A stretch of 64,000 nt of DNA from Rutpela maculata. Taxonomy: Eukaryota; Arthropoda; Insecta; Coleoptera; Cerambycidae. The stretch spans positions 18,969,179-19,033,178 of the forward strand of contig OW386286.2 of the NCBI GenBank assembly GCA_936432065.2, written 5' to 3'. Shown one piece after another: positions 23,216 to 34,626 of this stretch; the stretch's first letter is position 1; each line of letters opens with the position of its first letter. The position numbers and the translations under genes were made by a program. The notes beneath the pieces are model-generated. The model was not told where the DNA came from. It ran no database searches and worked only from the letters and a program-made list of their open reading frames with translations.

Positions 23216-23734
23216 TATTCTATGTGTCTGAATAAATTTAGAGAAGACGAAATTTGATTAAGTAAGTTTTATTAAGATTGAAACTGCAATAGCAAAATTT
23301 AATATTGTTTAATTAACTTTACCTACCAGACACGGCAATACTATCCATTTCTCCTCCTCCTACTTCGAGGAGCGACCCGTGATTCGTTTTCATGATAAGG
23401 CAAATGACCAGTTGACCATCTGGCGAGCTACTGATCACCAAAGGGATCACGTTACTATAGCACCTAAACGTTCAAATGTGGACAACCAATGACCCTTTTG
23501 ACAGAGCTACCTCGAGTTTTTATACGGATCTTCACGGCTGATTGATGGAGAAAATATTATACGGAATTAAATTAAGGAATAAGCGAGAAAGCTACAGCAC
23601 ATAACCGTCCACGGATTCTAAACAGTTTTTTAAAGCGCTTAGACACTCCTTCGTTTATCGCAATCCCTTATTAGAGAATATTTTTAAGGCGTACTTTTAT
23701 ATTGAAATACAGCTCTTTATCGCTTACGCTTGCG

Positions 23735-23785
23735 GCGTAGTAGCTCAGTGGGCTAAGGCGTATTGTGTGGTTCGAGGCCTAGCCT
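23735..23785 (+). other. Short tRNA-like sequence (A and B boxes)
   Basis: TAGCTCAGTGGGCTAAGGC matches a tRNA D-arm/A box and GGTTCGAGGCC at 23769-23779 matches the B box. The spacing is ~15 nt too short for a full tRNA, so the anticodon arm is largely deleted. It looks like a SINE or tRNA-derived remnant. Confidence 0.5.
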
Positions 23786-24135
23786 CGGCATTGATAATGC
23801 CAGTGGGTATGGATGTTGTCTGCGTTTTTTTGGATTTAGGAGTTGTCTTCTATTTATGGTGGGTTTATGTTTACGGCGTAGTATGTTTTTTTTACACATT
23901 TTTGTAGAGGTCTCTTGTGTGTGAATCTCCTCGTATTAGACGTGATTTTAAAAGAGATGATATAACAACGAATTTAATATTACCGTAAAACAAGAAATTT
24001 AAGCAAAAATCCAAATGAAATATTTTTCATTGTTATTTCGTAATCCTTAATTTTGTATGTAGTTATTTTAAAGCCTGAAATAAGTACATTTTAATCAATA
24101 AGTTAGGAAATTAATTATAAAGTAGGCGACCTAGG

Positions 24136-24255
24136 TACGGGGTGTTTCAGTATATTTCTTGTTTGATTCCACCTTCTACAAGTTGCAAAAGAAGTGCCTC
24201 ATTATTGGTAGATACTATAAATAAACCAATTATTTTAATGTCCACACACCCTGTA
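24136..24255. mobile_element. Short MITE with TACRGGGTGT ends
   Basis: TACGGGGTGTTT at the left and ACACACCCTGTA at the right form a short inverted repeat around ~100 bp of AT-rich DNA. The TACAGGGTGT end recurs singly at other places in the window. Confidence 0.55.
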
Positions 24256-25630
24256 TAAATACTGCAAAATTTTAAGTTTAAAATTCACCTGCATCTGCTA
24301 TCGTATGTAATTATAGGCCAACACCACATGCATATTGTTTTTTATTCGTTCACATATCGTCCTGTAAATTATCCTCTGAAAATGAGAAAACTAAAGTATT
24401 TCACCTCCACCAGTTTATCTTAGGTAAGGAACCGACGTAACAAAAAGGAAAAAGAAGGGAAACCAGTTCACATAACTGCATTCTGGCATTTCCGTTTATT
24501 AATCCCTAATATAAGTAAAGGTCATGATGATACAAACAAAAACTGAGACTGTGGCGTAGTTAAGAACATTTCTTAGGATTGGACGGGTCAGTCGCTTTGC
24601 GAAACGTAGATATACCGGGTGTAACAGGATCATGGTATATGAAGATAATTGATTGAAACTTGGGATATCCTATATACATAATAAACGGCACTTCTTGACA
24701 TACAAGCGATTTTTTTCCACTTCCGGTTTCGCTGCCGAAAGTTGTTTTTTAAATATTGGTTTTTAAGGTTAAGATAAATATAAGCAGTTTTTGAACCCAG
24801 CCGAAAGGAAATTTTCTTAACTATTCCACAGTTATCATTATTATCCGATCGAGCTAAAACTAATTAATTGCTCACAGTTTAACCTCTTTTTCAACTAGTG
24901 GCTATCTGGTGCACTCACCTCATGTATCCAAAAAATCTCTTCTCATTGAACATTTGATCACAATTGCTCAACATAGTTTTCTCAAAGGCAGGTTAACTGT
25001 AACATATTAAGTTTGTATGACAGAATTCCTAACTGACGCTATCGATGAAGAATTTCAAGCAGATTTATACAGATTTTTCAAAGACCTTTGATAAAACTGA
25101 CCACGAGAGTATGATATACTATTGGTTAATTTTGGTTTCTGTCAAGATTTTCAGAAGTTTTTAAAATCTCACTTTCTAAACAGAATCCAACATGTAGTAT
25201 ATCGTGGTTACACTTCTGTTGAAATATAGGCTACTTCTGGAGTCCACCAGGGATCCGTTTTAGGACCACTTTTCTTTATTTTATTCATTAATCATATTGT
25301 CGATAGCTTGACAGTACCCTGTCTGTTGAAAGCCAACGATTTAATTATTTTTTGTAGAATTGCAAGTATCGACGATTCTTGTACTTCAAACAAAATTTTT
25401 GATCAAGAACTGGTGCATAAAAAATTATTTGCTTTCAAATATCCAGAAATGTAATGCAGTGTTCTAACTTCACCAGAAAATCCTTGATCCATTCTGATTA
25501 TTCTACTGATGATAAGGCACTCTCGTCATCTGACATTCTATGATTTGGGAGTTACCTCCGACAAAAAATTGCCCTTTAATAATCACTTTACACAGATCAT
25601 CACAAAGGCTTACAAAGTCTTAGGATTTAT

Positions 25631-26872
25631 CTCCGATTAAAGAAGTTATATCTAGACACGGTCAGTAAACTACACGGTTGCATCATTCAGCAGCTTTTAG
25701 ACGAAGGAGCGCGCGGGAGGGGTAACCGAAAATGACGTAGCCTCTAGACCCAGCCAGGGCCGGCACTAGACATTTTGCTACTCACTCAATTAATAAACAC
25801 TGATATAAACGAATAGTATACACTGGGACGACAGCAAACTAGTTTATTACACCAGACAGTTACAGTGCGATGTGAGATAAACAATATAAAAATAAACACA
25901 CTGTCGTTGTAGTATGCCAGACAAATTGAAAACACGACACGCGGCAACTAGTGCCGGCTCTGGATTTACCTAGACTTTGACCTTGATCTAAATAATTAAA
26001 CAAATAAAGCGTGCAAGAGAGACATATATCCGATTCCCATGCAAAAGATAGAGACAAAGAGATCGGTGGCTACATGACGTAGGCGCTAGACCGAAGTTCC
26101 CCCCCTGCGCGCTCCTTCGTCCAGAAGCTACTGGATGAGGTAACCGTTATAGTTTAATAACCGTGATATCTAGATACATAATGGCTATCTTTTCTTCATA
26201 TACCTTATTTGCTCCTAACATAGTCACATTATATGTCCATTAAAATGGATAAATGAACATCACATCCCATAAGCAACAGTGGTGGGTATATGTAGAAGGG
26301 GAAAATGTACAATTTTGTACCTATTTTATGTAATAATTGTTGGTTAACTTCTAGGAACATAACCGCGGATTTAAAAAATATAATAGGTAGAGATGTTATA
26401 TTCAAGGGAAATATGTATTGAAAGGATATTATTTATAATATTATTATTACAACTGTAAACTGAACCCCATCATGTTACGACTATGACCTACTTACTTACG
26501 AAACGATCGATTTTCTTCTTTTTTGAACTGCCTTCTGCAAACGGCACAGCACTTCAACATGTAGCACTAAATTTTCACTAAACTGTGTAAATATGAATAG
26601 AGAATATTATTTAGGTATTAGCAAATCACAACTTTAAATAAAATAGAACTTCTTCACCACTTTTTCATCGGAGGACACGAAAAACATTCATTGACATTAA
26701 TAACGGAATGTCAAACTAAGACGATGACTTAACCGATCGTGTACGAAACAGCCGCGAATAGGCCGATGGGCCAATCAGCAACTTATGGGAAGAAGTGCCT
26801 TAGATTGTGAGTTTTTCAGGAACACACAAATTAATGCCATTATGTATCTAGATATAAGTTCTTTAATCGGAG
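25631..26872. mobile_element. Element A: DNA transposon with 8 bp TSD inside the RT gene
   Basis: The TSD GGATTTAT is perfect at 25623-25630 and 26873-26880 and falls inside the RT reading frame, where both sides read the same codons. The ends are 26 bp inverted repeats with one mismatch (CTCCGATTAAAGAASTTATA, then TCTAGA). An 8 bp TSD fits hAT or P superfamilies; the ends do not decide between them. Its left end is itself split by element B. No transposase remains. Confidence 0.85.
25657..26165. mobile_element. Element B: MULE-like MITE nested in element A, 9 bp TSD
   Basis: The TSD ATATCTAGA is perfect at 25648-25656 and 26166-26174. The inverted ends of ~65 bp start CACGGTYAKTAAACTA and include AGACGAAGGAGCGCGC. 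A 9 bp TSD with long inverted ends suggests the Mutator-like superfamily, an inference from structure. Inside, GGGCCGGCACTAG at 25756 and CTAGTGCCGGCTC at 25951 are a further inverted pair. A related fragment lies at 60727-60775. Confidence 0.8.
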
Positions 26873-27296
26873 GGATTTATTATCACAAACAGCCGTAACT
26901 TTCGGAATATTGATACACTGAAACTTTTCTCCGCTCTAATTCAGAATACGTCAATCGTATGGTACCTTCATTATAATTACCTTACATATATTGATAATTT
27001 GGAAGGAACACAGCGTAGGTGTTTAAAATATGCCAAGTTTAGAACAGATGGGGAATATCTTGCTATAAGATTACCTCAATCTGAACTAGTCATCACTTTC
27101 GGCTTGGACTCGCTCGAACATAGGCGCATAAAAGCACATCTTATTTTCTTTACACATGAATAATCCATAACGATATAAACTGCTCCAAAATGTTAAATGT
27201 TCATGCTCCTAGAGCTGAGACAAGGCAGACAAAATTTTATTAGTCAACTGCAGGGACGAATATAAAAAAAAATACAATAAGTGTAACAATTATAAC

Positions 27297-28188
27297 CGCT
27301 ACGCTATGACCCCCCCCCCCCCCCCCCCCTTTATATCGTGGTCGAGCTGGGAATTCAAGCTTCAAGTTGGGAGAATTCGGGAAACATTTCACCCTCCCGC
27401 TCATCAATTTTTATTTTCGAAGGAAAGGCCATGACAGGTTAAGATAACTGTCCATGCCTTTGCAACCTTTTTGCGTGTGGTTCCTTCCATTGATGTATCT
27501 TTGCGTTATCACAAAAAGTTTTCACCTCAAAAACTTCATATCTGGGAAAAATTTTTTTTTCGAAAATCCTGTAAGCAGGTAATATTATCTTTGCCAATTT
27601 GACTTAGACAGATAGAGTTTTGTGAAAAATATATGTTATAGCTTATTGTATGGTGTATAATTAGTAAAAAAAAATGGTGGTGGTCGCTAACGTGTAAGTA
27701 CGTATTCAAATTTTTCAAAACATTCAAAATCATCAATTTTTATTTTCTTCGTGAGAAGATTTCCTGATAATATTAATAAATTGTCTTAAGTAGATTTACA
27801 ATATATGTGAAATACAAACAAATTGGTTCATTTGATTAAGAAAAAGAAATTTTCTTCGGATTTTCGAAACTATTTTTCCCAGATATTATGAAGTTTTTCA
27901 GGTCAAAACTTTTTGTGGTATTATCTTACGCAAAGATATATCACTCGAAGGAACCACACGCAAAAAGGTTGCAAAGGCACGGACACTTACCTTAACCTGC
28001 CATGGCTTTTATTTTATTGTGGTTCGAGTTGGAAAATTCAAGCTTCAAGATGGGAGAATTCTAGAAAATTTTCATCCCCCCCCGCTCATTAATTTTCATT
28101 TTGGAGGAGTTGGGAAAATTTCTTTAATGAGAGTTGGGAATCTCTCCCCCCCCTCCCAAAAAAAAAAGGAACTCTAGCGACACTCCTG
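27297..28188. mobile_element. hAT-like element with C-tracts, 8 bp TSD
   Basis: The TSD ATTATAAC is perfect at 27289-27296 and 28189-28196. The right end (reverse complement CAGGAGTGTCGCTAG) fits hAT; the left end seems to have lost its first ~9 bases (starts CGCTA). Two direct ~100 bp blocks, each with AATTCAAGCTTCAAG and a C-run followed by CCGCTCATYAA, flank an inner foldback at 27430-28004. A C-run of more than 20 bases lies at about 27309-27329. Confidence 0.8.
27430..28004. mobile_element. Foldback nested in the C-tract hAT element
   Basis: Inverted arms of ~130 bp start CATGACAGGTTAAG on the left and, on the reverse strand, CATGGCAGGTTAAG on the right. Both arms contain CCTTTTTGCGTGTGGTTCCTT or its inverse. 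The loop is AT-rich. TSD unresolved. Confidence 0.78.
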
Positions 28189-28508
28189 ATTATAACAATT
28201 TAACTCGCTCAATTGATATTTAATCAATATAAATATTTCTTCGGTTCTCTTTTGTTGGTTATTTTTTATTGTTCTTCTGAGTTGTACATTTATATTTATA
28301 GAGCAGTCGGAATAATTTTTTGTGCGAAATATCGTTTACCCGCAATTTTTTTTAAAGTATAGGCATTTGAAAAGGAGTACGCCACCTGGTGGTCTATAGT
28401 CCAACTAATTATGGGCCTTTCTGTCATTGTCTCTTTAGTGTACGATGATATCAACAATAAGTAAAATGATAAACTGAGATGCTAAGTTATTAAAAATATG
28501 ATAGCGTT

Positions 28509-28647
28509 TAAAGGGGCTACACAAGATACAATTTGCTGGAGCCAACCTAGTCGGTATCCTTTGTAGATTGCAGGGACACCTCGTGAAAGTTGAGTTGCAC
28601 GCAATGTTCAAAGCATACCCTCTTTAATGTAGACACCTTTAGCCAGG
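28509..28647. mobile_element. Short GGGG-CTACA MITE
   Basis: The left end AAAGGGGCTACACAAGAT and right end (reverse complement AAAGGTGTCTACAT) pair with interior GCTGGAGCCAACCTAGTCGG. A better preserved relative is at 60855-61005 (GGGGTCTACACACGATCC, GGAGCCAGCCTTGTCGG). Confidence 0.55.
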
Positions 28648-29487
28648 CATTGAGAGGGGAAAAGCTGGTGCAAATAACCGTGGCCCGAGTAGAAATAATA
28701 ATAACCACACATTGTAAGTGAAATTTTTGAAATAAGTAAATATATGTAATTTCAGTATATTTATAAAAGTAATATATACTATTGCACCATGCACTATTAT
28801 GTTTTATCCCTGAATATTTCTATTTCATATTTTACAAAATACTGTGTCATTTATTTCACTTAAAGAATTAATAAATGTCTTTTCAGTTATATTCAATGTA
28901 CCACTATTTCATGGGTATTTGAATCTGAGACACTTGTGAACATAGAGCATACACATTTATTAAGTTTTGTGTTGAATATGGGTTGTACCACACAAAATAA
29001 TATGTCCTGCATTTAAAACATATTCCCCTTCATACATACACTTAGAATTTTTACATTTTTAGTGCTTCCCAAATGTTCCATACATTGCAATATGCTTAAC
29101 CTAAATGTCACTCATGTTTCCTGAAAGAAAAGTGATTTAAACTACAACTGTACATAAATTTTAAAAAACATTTTAGTTTATTAATAAGTATTTCACGAGC
29201 CAGACACCGTTTATGTCGAAGAAACTGTACTTTTCAAGGAAAAAACTAGATAACCTAAAAAAATATGAATTTTGCTGAATAATGCCATTAACATATTGCA
29301 AATCACTTACAACAAAATCTTGCAAACCTTTAGGTCATATATTATTAATGTTATTATTTTTAACGCGAAAAATAACAATAAATAGAAAAAAATCAATATG
29401 AGTATTCGCCACATAAACAAACAAAAGGCTTATAATTAGTTCACGAGTTCTCCACTTTGGGGCTGGCATCTTAAATTCAGACGCCTA

Positions 29488-30277
29488 TAGTTTGGGATGT
29501 CCAGAAATATATGCCAACAATCCGCACGCGTGACAGGTGGGGCAGCACACTTTAAAATTCAAAAATCGTCAATTTTCTGCCATTTTTCGCTTCATTTGCA
29601 ATATGACTTGTAAATGAAGCCATTGTTCGAAAATATATCAAGAGATAGAAGAGAAAATTGATTTTGAACATCTAGAATAATAATTATTCTAGATAATTTG
29701 TTAAATAAACTTATTCTATTCTATTCTACTAAGTTATACATGAAACGCATGCACACTGTACTATGCATTATAATATAAATAGTCTGTTTGTGAAAATATA
29801 TACTTGTTTATTTATTTTCCCGTCATTTTAATACCTCAATACCTGAAAAGTTTTTTTATTATATTTTTTTTTCTGTTTAACAAGTAAATTATATAAATAG
29901 GTCTGTAAATATATTTTATTTTAACTGTAAATTGAACATTTAAACATAATTTACATTTTACCGATGATATATTTCGTATTAATATTTATTATATTTACTT
30001 AAAAAAAAATCAAAGATAAAAAAGTAGCATTGTTCTTTCGTCTATAGCTCTTAAACGAAGAATTTTCTGGGAAAATGTCAAGAATAATAAAATGTTCAAA
30101 ATCAATTTTCTCAACTTTTCTATCTCTTGATATATTTTCGAACAATGCTTCATTTACTAGTTATAATGCAAATAATGCAAAAAATGGCAAAAAATTTACG
30201 TTTTTGAATTTCAAAGTGTGTTGCCCATCTGTCACGCGTGCGGATAGTTAGCATATGTTTGTGGACATCCCAAACTA
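29488..30277. mobile_element. Tc1/mariner-like MITE with TA target site
   Basis: The ends TAGTTTGGGATGTCC and GGACATCCCAAACTA are flanked by TA (29486-29487, 30278-30279). The inverted arms of ~180 bp share CCGCACGCGTGACAG and TATCTCTTGATATATTTTCG. No ORF. It is nested in 28314-30348. Confidence 0.8.
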
Positions 30278-30721
30278 TATTTAAAAAAAAAAAAATTGCG
30301 GATAAACGGCATTTCGTAAAATGATCCTTTTTCCATCTATTCCGACTGGCCTATTAATCATCATCCTGTATTACATTTTGTTGATTGCACACTTTTTTGT
30401 TGTTGTAAGTATTTTTCCTCTTCTGTAATTGGGTCTATCGACTTGCAGAATAGTGTAAATAAATAAATTAATTAATGAATTAAAAATAATAATTTCTTTA
30501 ATATTAATAACCTACATATATGATATATTTTAGAGCTAGCGTTTGAGAGTCCATCGCTGTAAATTCCTAGGAAACATGCGGCGGCTCACTGCGACGGCGA
30601 ATTCAAGGTCAATCTGCGGGTATCACGTGTCGCGCGAAAGTCCGTCCCTGGATTTAACCCCAAGAGAAGAAAGCTGAAGTGGATCAATAGAGCCCGAAAA
30701 TAGGCCGGGCGAAGCGCGCCT

Positions 30722-30777
30722 GTTGCCAGGCAACCCATTTTACTGACGTGACACACTGACACCCTGAATTATATAAA
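30722..30777 (+). promoter_or_regulatory. Promoter-like cluster: RFX X-box, CRE-like site, TATA box
   Basis: GTTGCCAGGCAAC at 30722-30734 is a perfect inverted repeat matching the RFX X-box pattern. TGACGTGA at 30744-30751 is CRE-like. TATATAAA at 30770-30777 could be a TATA box. The surrounding ~200 bp (30540-30760) is clearly GC-richer than the neighbourhood. No downstream exon is visible, so this may be a promoter, an enhancer-like relic or chance. Confidence 0.3.
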
Positions 30778-30799
30778 CTCACCGAGAGGGATGCTGAAT

Positions 30800-31670
30800 A
30801 TTTCAACAGACGCTGAGCACTTTTGGTCGTTCCGTTGTTATATTTTTAGGCCCTCTAGGGTTTTTCTTTCATTGGGGACAATTTACAAACATTCAATTAG
30901 TGGTGTCTACACACAATAGCAAAAAGAAGTAAATAACTAGGACGAGTTCTACAAACACAGTTACAGTTTAATTTGTCTCCAATTTCAGGTATATAGTTAT
31001 GTAGTCAGTCCCCAAAGACAGCAGTAGTCCATAACTTCGAATTACGAGTATATCCAATCCATGCGAAAGAGTTTAGCATATGAAATTTTCCCCCCGGAAT
31101 CGAATATAACAACTACTATTTTATTTAATAGCTTATCCATTTATACCATTATTTATACAGGGTGTAACGCACTTACCCGAAAAATTTTAACCATACATGC
31201 ACCTTTAAATAAGAAGTCGACTTCTTAAAAAAAAATTAATAAAAGTCCAACACAGAAAAAGATACAATTCACCTCCATCCCCGCTCTTCAGAGTAGGGGG
31301 GAGAAAAAAATGTTTGGTACAAAAGTTATCTAATTTCTTCCGTAGAATCAGAATACGCAATCAAAAATATAGGATGCCATTAAAAATTCCCCCGCTCATC
31401 AAGGGTGGGGTATGGAAAACTGTTCTGCTCAAAATATGTCTTCCTCTGAACAGAACAACTTTTGTCTTAAACATTTTTCGCTAGTGTCCCTTCCTATTAC
31501 TGTAGATTGATTAAAATGGTCCATAATGACCATTAGGCCAGGCTAGATAAGTGTTAGAATTAAAAAAAAACATAAGTCGTTACAGCAAACTGATAGCAGA
31601 ATATTTTAGAACATATCACAACTAAAGAAGTAGCCAGAAACTTTTTAATTATTCTCATAGCCTGAGTACG
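30800..31670. other. No recognised gene; TACAGGGTGT repeat end at 31154
   Basis: TACAGGGTGTAACGCACTTA at 31154 resembles the termini of other repeats here, but no matching opposite end was found. The segment after it contains CCCCGCTCATCAAGG near 31390, the C-tract MITE signature, perhaps an old fragment. Confidence 0.4.
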
Positions 31671-31671
31671 T

Positions 31672-31790
31672 GACAAAGCAATGTTTGGAAATTTCAAATT
31701 AAATTTGCTTACCACTTCTCTTAGCTAGTTTTCACCGCCAATTCCGAAGCATTGCACAATATAAATATTTTCACGCACTGTGAGTACCAT
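31672..31790 (-). pseudogene. Mariner-like transposase N-terminus, broken
   Basis: From an ATG at 31790 the frame reads MVLTVREN-IYIVQCFGIGG-EN and then hits a stop (TAG) where the copy at 50681 has a sense codon. Similarity to that copy continues past the stop (REVVSKFNLKFPNIAL). The pattern matches the first helix-turn-helix of Tc1/mariner-type transposases; catalytic domains are absent. Confidence 0.6.
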
Positions 31791-32302
31791 CTTCACTTAA
31801 TTTTTTATGCTTGGTTCGTTAATTTGAAACAGAAATTAAGGATATTATTGACTACGTTTGACAGATATGTCAATAATAAATGATAAATGTGTATCCACTG
31901 CTTTTCTTATAGCCTACTTTTAGCTTCTACATAAGTTTAAATATTAATTCACAAAAAATAATTTCTATGCAGTTTTAACTGAATGGTTCAAAATAAAATA
32001 CTAATTTATTGAAAAAATGGGAAGTTTCAAAAAAATAATTTTATATTCCTGAAATTTGGTATGGAGGTATACAATTGTATTTTAAATAACTTTTTTTAGT
32101 GGAGTTTTTTCATATTTTGAAAAATAAAGGTACTTTATTAGTGGTGATTTTTACAACTTTGCTTACCCTGTAGAACACCAAATCAAGTCATTTTTGGTAT
32201 ATTTTAGTTTTACAAGCAGGACTCAATCCCGAAATACCATTCCAAAATTCCAAAATTTTTGGTCCATTACACCTCTTGTTACATCTATCCTTGGACACAC
32301 TG
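31672..32302 (-). mobile_element. Mariner-like left end (minus strand)
   Basis: Read on the minus strand it starts CAGTGTGTCCAAGGATAGAT next to a TA at 32303-32304 and matches 50196-50850 almost throughout, ending just after the helix-turn-helix ORF start. No right end is present, so this copy is truncated. Confidence 0.8.
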
Positions 32303-32304
32303 TA

Positions 32305-33233
32305 TATATCTTATTTATTGAAAGTAGAAGTAAAAACAAAAAAAATGAGCCCTGTCCGAACTCTGTCGACAAGTACTTTTATGAGGAATCGCAGTTGAAA
32401 ATTTCATTTTTTCTTTTTTTTAATTGAATTAAACAACAACCGTTAAATATTTTGGTCCAAAAAAATAGTGCTTATATGGGACACCAAAAGGTATACTTTC
32501 GCCAAGTTTGAGCTAAATCGAATTATTTTTGTGGAAGAAAAAATAAAACGAAAAAACAGTTTTTTTGTGTATTTCTCGAAAAATTTTGAGGTTAGGATAA
32601 AATTGCTTTCTACAAAAGTTGTAGACCTCTCTATTACCTACAACTTTTCCGTTTAACTTTTTTCGATAGGACGCGTAGTTTAGCCAGAATAGCAAGAAAC
32701 CGTTTTTCACCCCTAAAAATTGACCCCATTTCACCTCAGAAAATCGCAGGTAGGTCGGATTATTTTTCCTTCCTTAGTTATGATATGTTCTACAATATTC
32801 CACTATCGTTTGCTGTCACGAATTATGTTGTTGTCCAACCCTTATCTAGCCTGGTCTACATATTGTCTAATAAAATCAATACTTGTTAAGCAAAAAAAAA
32901 AAAAAAATTGAGAGCCAAGCTAAAAGTAGTAGTATATTTTTTTGAGTATTAGCATCCAAATGAGTAGGAATTCAGTGGTCTTTGCACTTAAATTTTTTTT
33001 GTGTGCCTCTGTTATTGTTCATTACCTAGGTTTATATATTTTTAAGCACCTTCCACAAATCTGACTTTGCAGTATTGTTTACACACGATAATTATGTCAG
33101 TGCTAAATAATACAGTTTTTTTTTGGTAGGTGTCACTCAAGGGGTTTATATAAAAACAGCACCTTCAAAAATTTAATCATTTTTTTAATATACTAAATGA
33201 AGTAATAGGAATGTAAAAAAAATGGAAAATACA
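32305..33233. other. No recognised gene
   Basis: AT-rich. The stretch 32450-32740 has the look of a dispersed repeat (GCCAAGTTTGAGCTAAATCG, AAAGTTGTAGACCTC) but no second copy is in the window. Short ORFs on both strands overlap and lack motifs. An A15-17 run occurs at 32892. Confidence 0.4.
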
Positions 33234-33562
33234 TTTTTTCTTCAAGCGTATTAAAATGTTTAAATTATGTCACCAAAAACAGAAGTAGAAGTAGGACATT
33301 GTTTTACTAGTAACAAAATGTTAGTACCGAACGCCACCGTAGTGGACATTGTTTTACTAGTAACATAATGTTAGTTCCGAAAGCGCCGCCGTAGTGGGTA
33401 TTGTTTTACTAGTAACATAATGTTAATACCGAAAGCCACCGGTGGCGCGCTATCCACTAGCCACTTGTCATATTGTGTCAACATGTAAGACTGTACTTTG
33501 AATATTTGTATATTTATGATAAATAAATGAAGTTTTGCATTTTAATACGCTTGAAGAAAAAA
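33234..33562. mobile_element. MITE with internal ~57 bp tandem repeats
   Basis: TTCTTCAAGCGTATTAAAAT at the left is inverted at the right (ATTTTAATACGCTTGAAGAA). Inside, 33297-33445 is three tandem units of ~57 bp, each with ACATTGTTTTACTAGTAACA or a close variant and GCCACCG/GCCGCCG. TSD unresolved. Confidence 0.75.
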
Positions 33563-33565
33563 TAG

Positions 33566-33695
33566 TATATATTACACGGAGTAGAACGCCTTTTTTGTGT
33601 TTCGCCCAGTTTGCGGCTTCGGCTTCGCCTCAGCCGCAAATCCTGGGCTCAACACAAAAAAAGAGTGCGTTCTACTCCTAGTAATATAATATACT
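33566..33695. repeat. Near-perfect hairpin, ~130 bp
   Basis: GGAGTAGAACGC and GCGTTCTACTCC bound arms that also share TTTTTTGTGTT, GCCCAG-TTGCGGC and the inverse; the loop is only a few bases (CTTCGGCTTCGCCTC region). AT-rich TATATTA flanks extend the pairing. It sits directly after the previous MITE. Confidence 0.8.
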
Positions 33696-33699
33696 ATTA

Positions 33700-34624
33700 T
33701 ATCAACGTCTATTAATTTCATTTAATTACCTTCAATAGTTTTGAAAAAATTAATTTTAAAATTGAGGGTTGTTACCCCCATAACTTTGGTAAAATAGGGG
33801 ATGGAGGTTTAATATTATATATTTTACTGAGCATTCCTAGTCATAAGCAACATTCAGGTGAATGAACAGCCCAATACGCCGCTGGGCCCAATTCTACGTA
33901 CTGAACCACCGAGACTCTTTTGGTACGCAGATGACTGAATTTGTAGAAGGCGAATGTTTTTTGTCCATAAGTGTTACTAATTTGTTCTATACTTTAGTAA
34001 AATTTGGTTCAAATCAGAAAAAAAAATAAAAAAGTTATAAGAGGGTCTTCATCTTAAGTGTATCACACTCTTTTGTGGATTATTTTTTATATGTAAAAAT
34101 TAAAACAGGAGTAAAAACGTAGAATATAATTTGATTTAAACTAGAGAGGAAACGTGAGACGTATCCAGATACCGCTTCAATTTTCTCGGTGAAAGAAAAT
34201 TAAAGTCACAAATTTCATTTTCGCCAGATAAAAATGAATAAATACCGCTTTGTTTCGATAAAAACGAAATTTACTTTGTTTGCCTTTTCGTGAGTCATCT
34301 AAATAATGTAATAAATATCCATACACGCTATTTTCATTGGGTGCCACATTGGAACGCCACCACAATCACCACATTCATATTCAAATCAGGTTCATAAAAA
34401 GAGAAATACTGAACTTACTAACTAAATACAATTGCTGGTGGCTGAAACGAAAACAAATGAAGAGAGAATAAGTAAAGATATATTCAAGGGCAGTGACGTA
34501 CACATTTGGCGCCTCAGGAAATTGTTTTCTTGTTTATATATTTATAGGTGCGCCATGTGCGCCATTTACCTACGTAATGCCCATATATTTGTTTAGAATT
34601 ATTTTATAGTCACCATACATAATA
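33700..34624. other. No recognised feature
   Basis: AT-rich DNA without paired ends or convincing ORFs. Confidence 0.4.
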
Positions 34625-34626
34625 TA

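Larger units (their letters stand above)
28314..30348. mobile_element. Inverted-repeat element with CAGTCGGAATA ends
   Basis: CAGTCGGAATA at 28314 and its inverse TATTCCGACTG at 30338-30348 begin related ends of ~60 bp that also share CCGCAATTTTTTTT. It encloses a Tc1/mariner-like MITE and a short GGGGTCTACA-type MITE. The 8 bp flanks do not match, so superfamily is uncertain. Confidence 0.6.
24760..30490 (+). mobile_element. Decayed Jockey-like retrotransposon, host of nested insertions
   Basis: Reverse-transcriptase coding traces run in order on the plus strand: TEFLTDAIDEEFQAD near 25021, a degenerate catalytic A block near 25065, SGVHQGSVLGPLFFILFINH near 25235-25295, an ADD-like block reading KANDLIIF near 25335, then KAYKVLGFI ending at 25630. 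The frame resumes after an insertion at 26881 (TNSRNFRNIDTLK, then LEGTQRRCLKYAKFRTDGEY) and fades by ~27290. Stops and frameshifts are frequent. The 3' part (28197-28313, then 30349-30490 with an AAATAAATAAATTAATTAAT tail) is assigned by order and style only, and is an inference. Confidence 0.75.

Noticed and set aside
24545..24610. Third copy of the non-LTR 3'-UTR
   Set aside because: AGGATTGGACGGGTCAG resembles the 3'-UTR of the family at 47-350, but the match is too short and no TSD or tail is seen.
27309..27329. Assembly gap or error at the long C-run
   Set aside because: The C-run is a regular part of a MITE group with perfect TSDs, although its exact length may be wrong.
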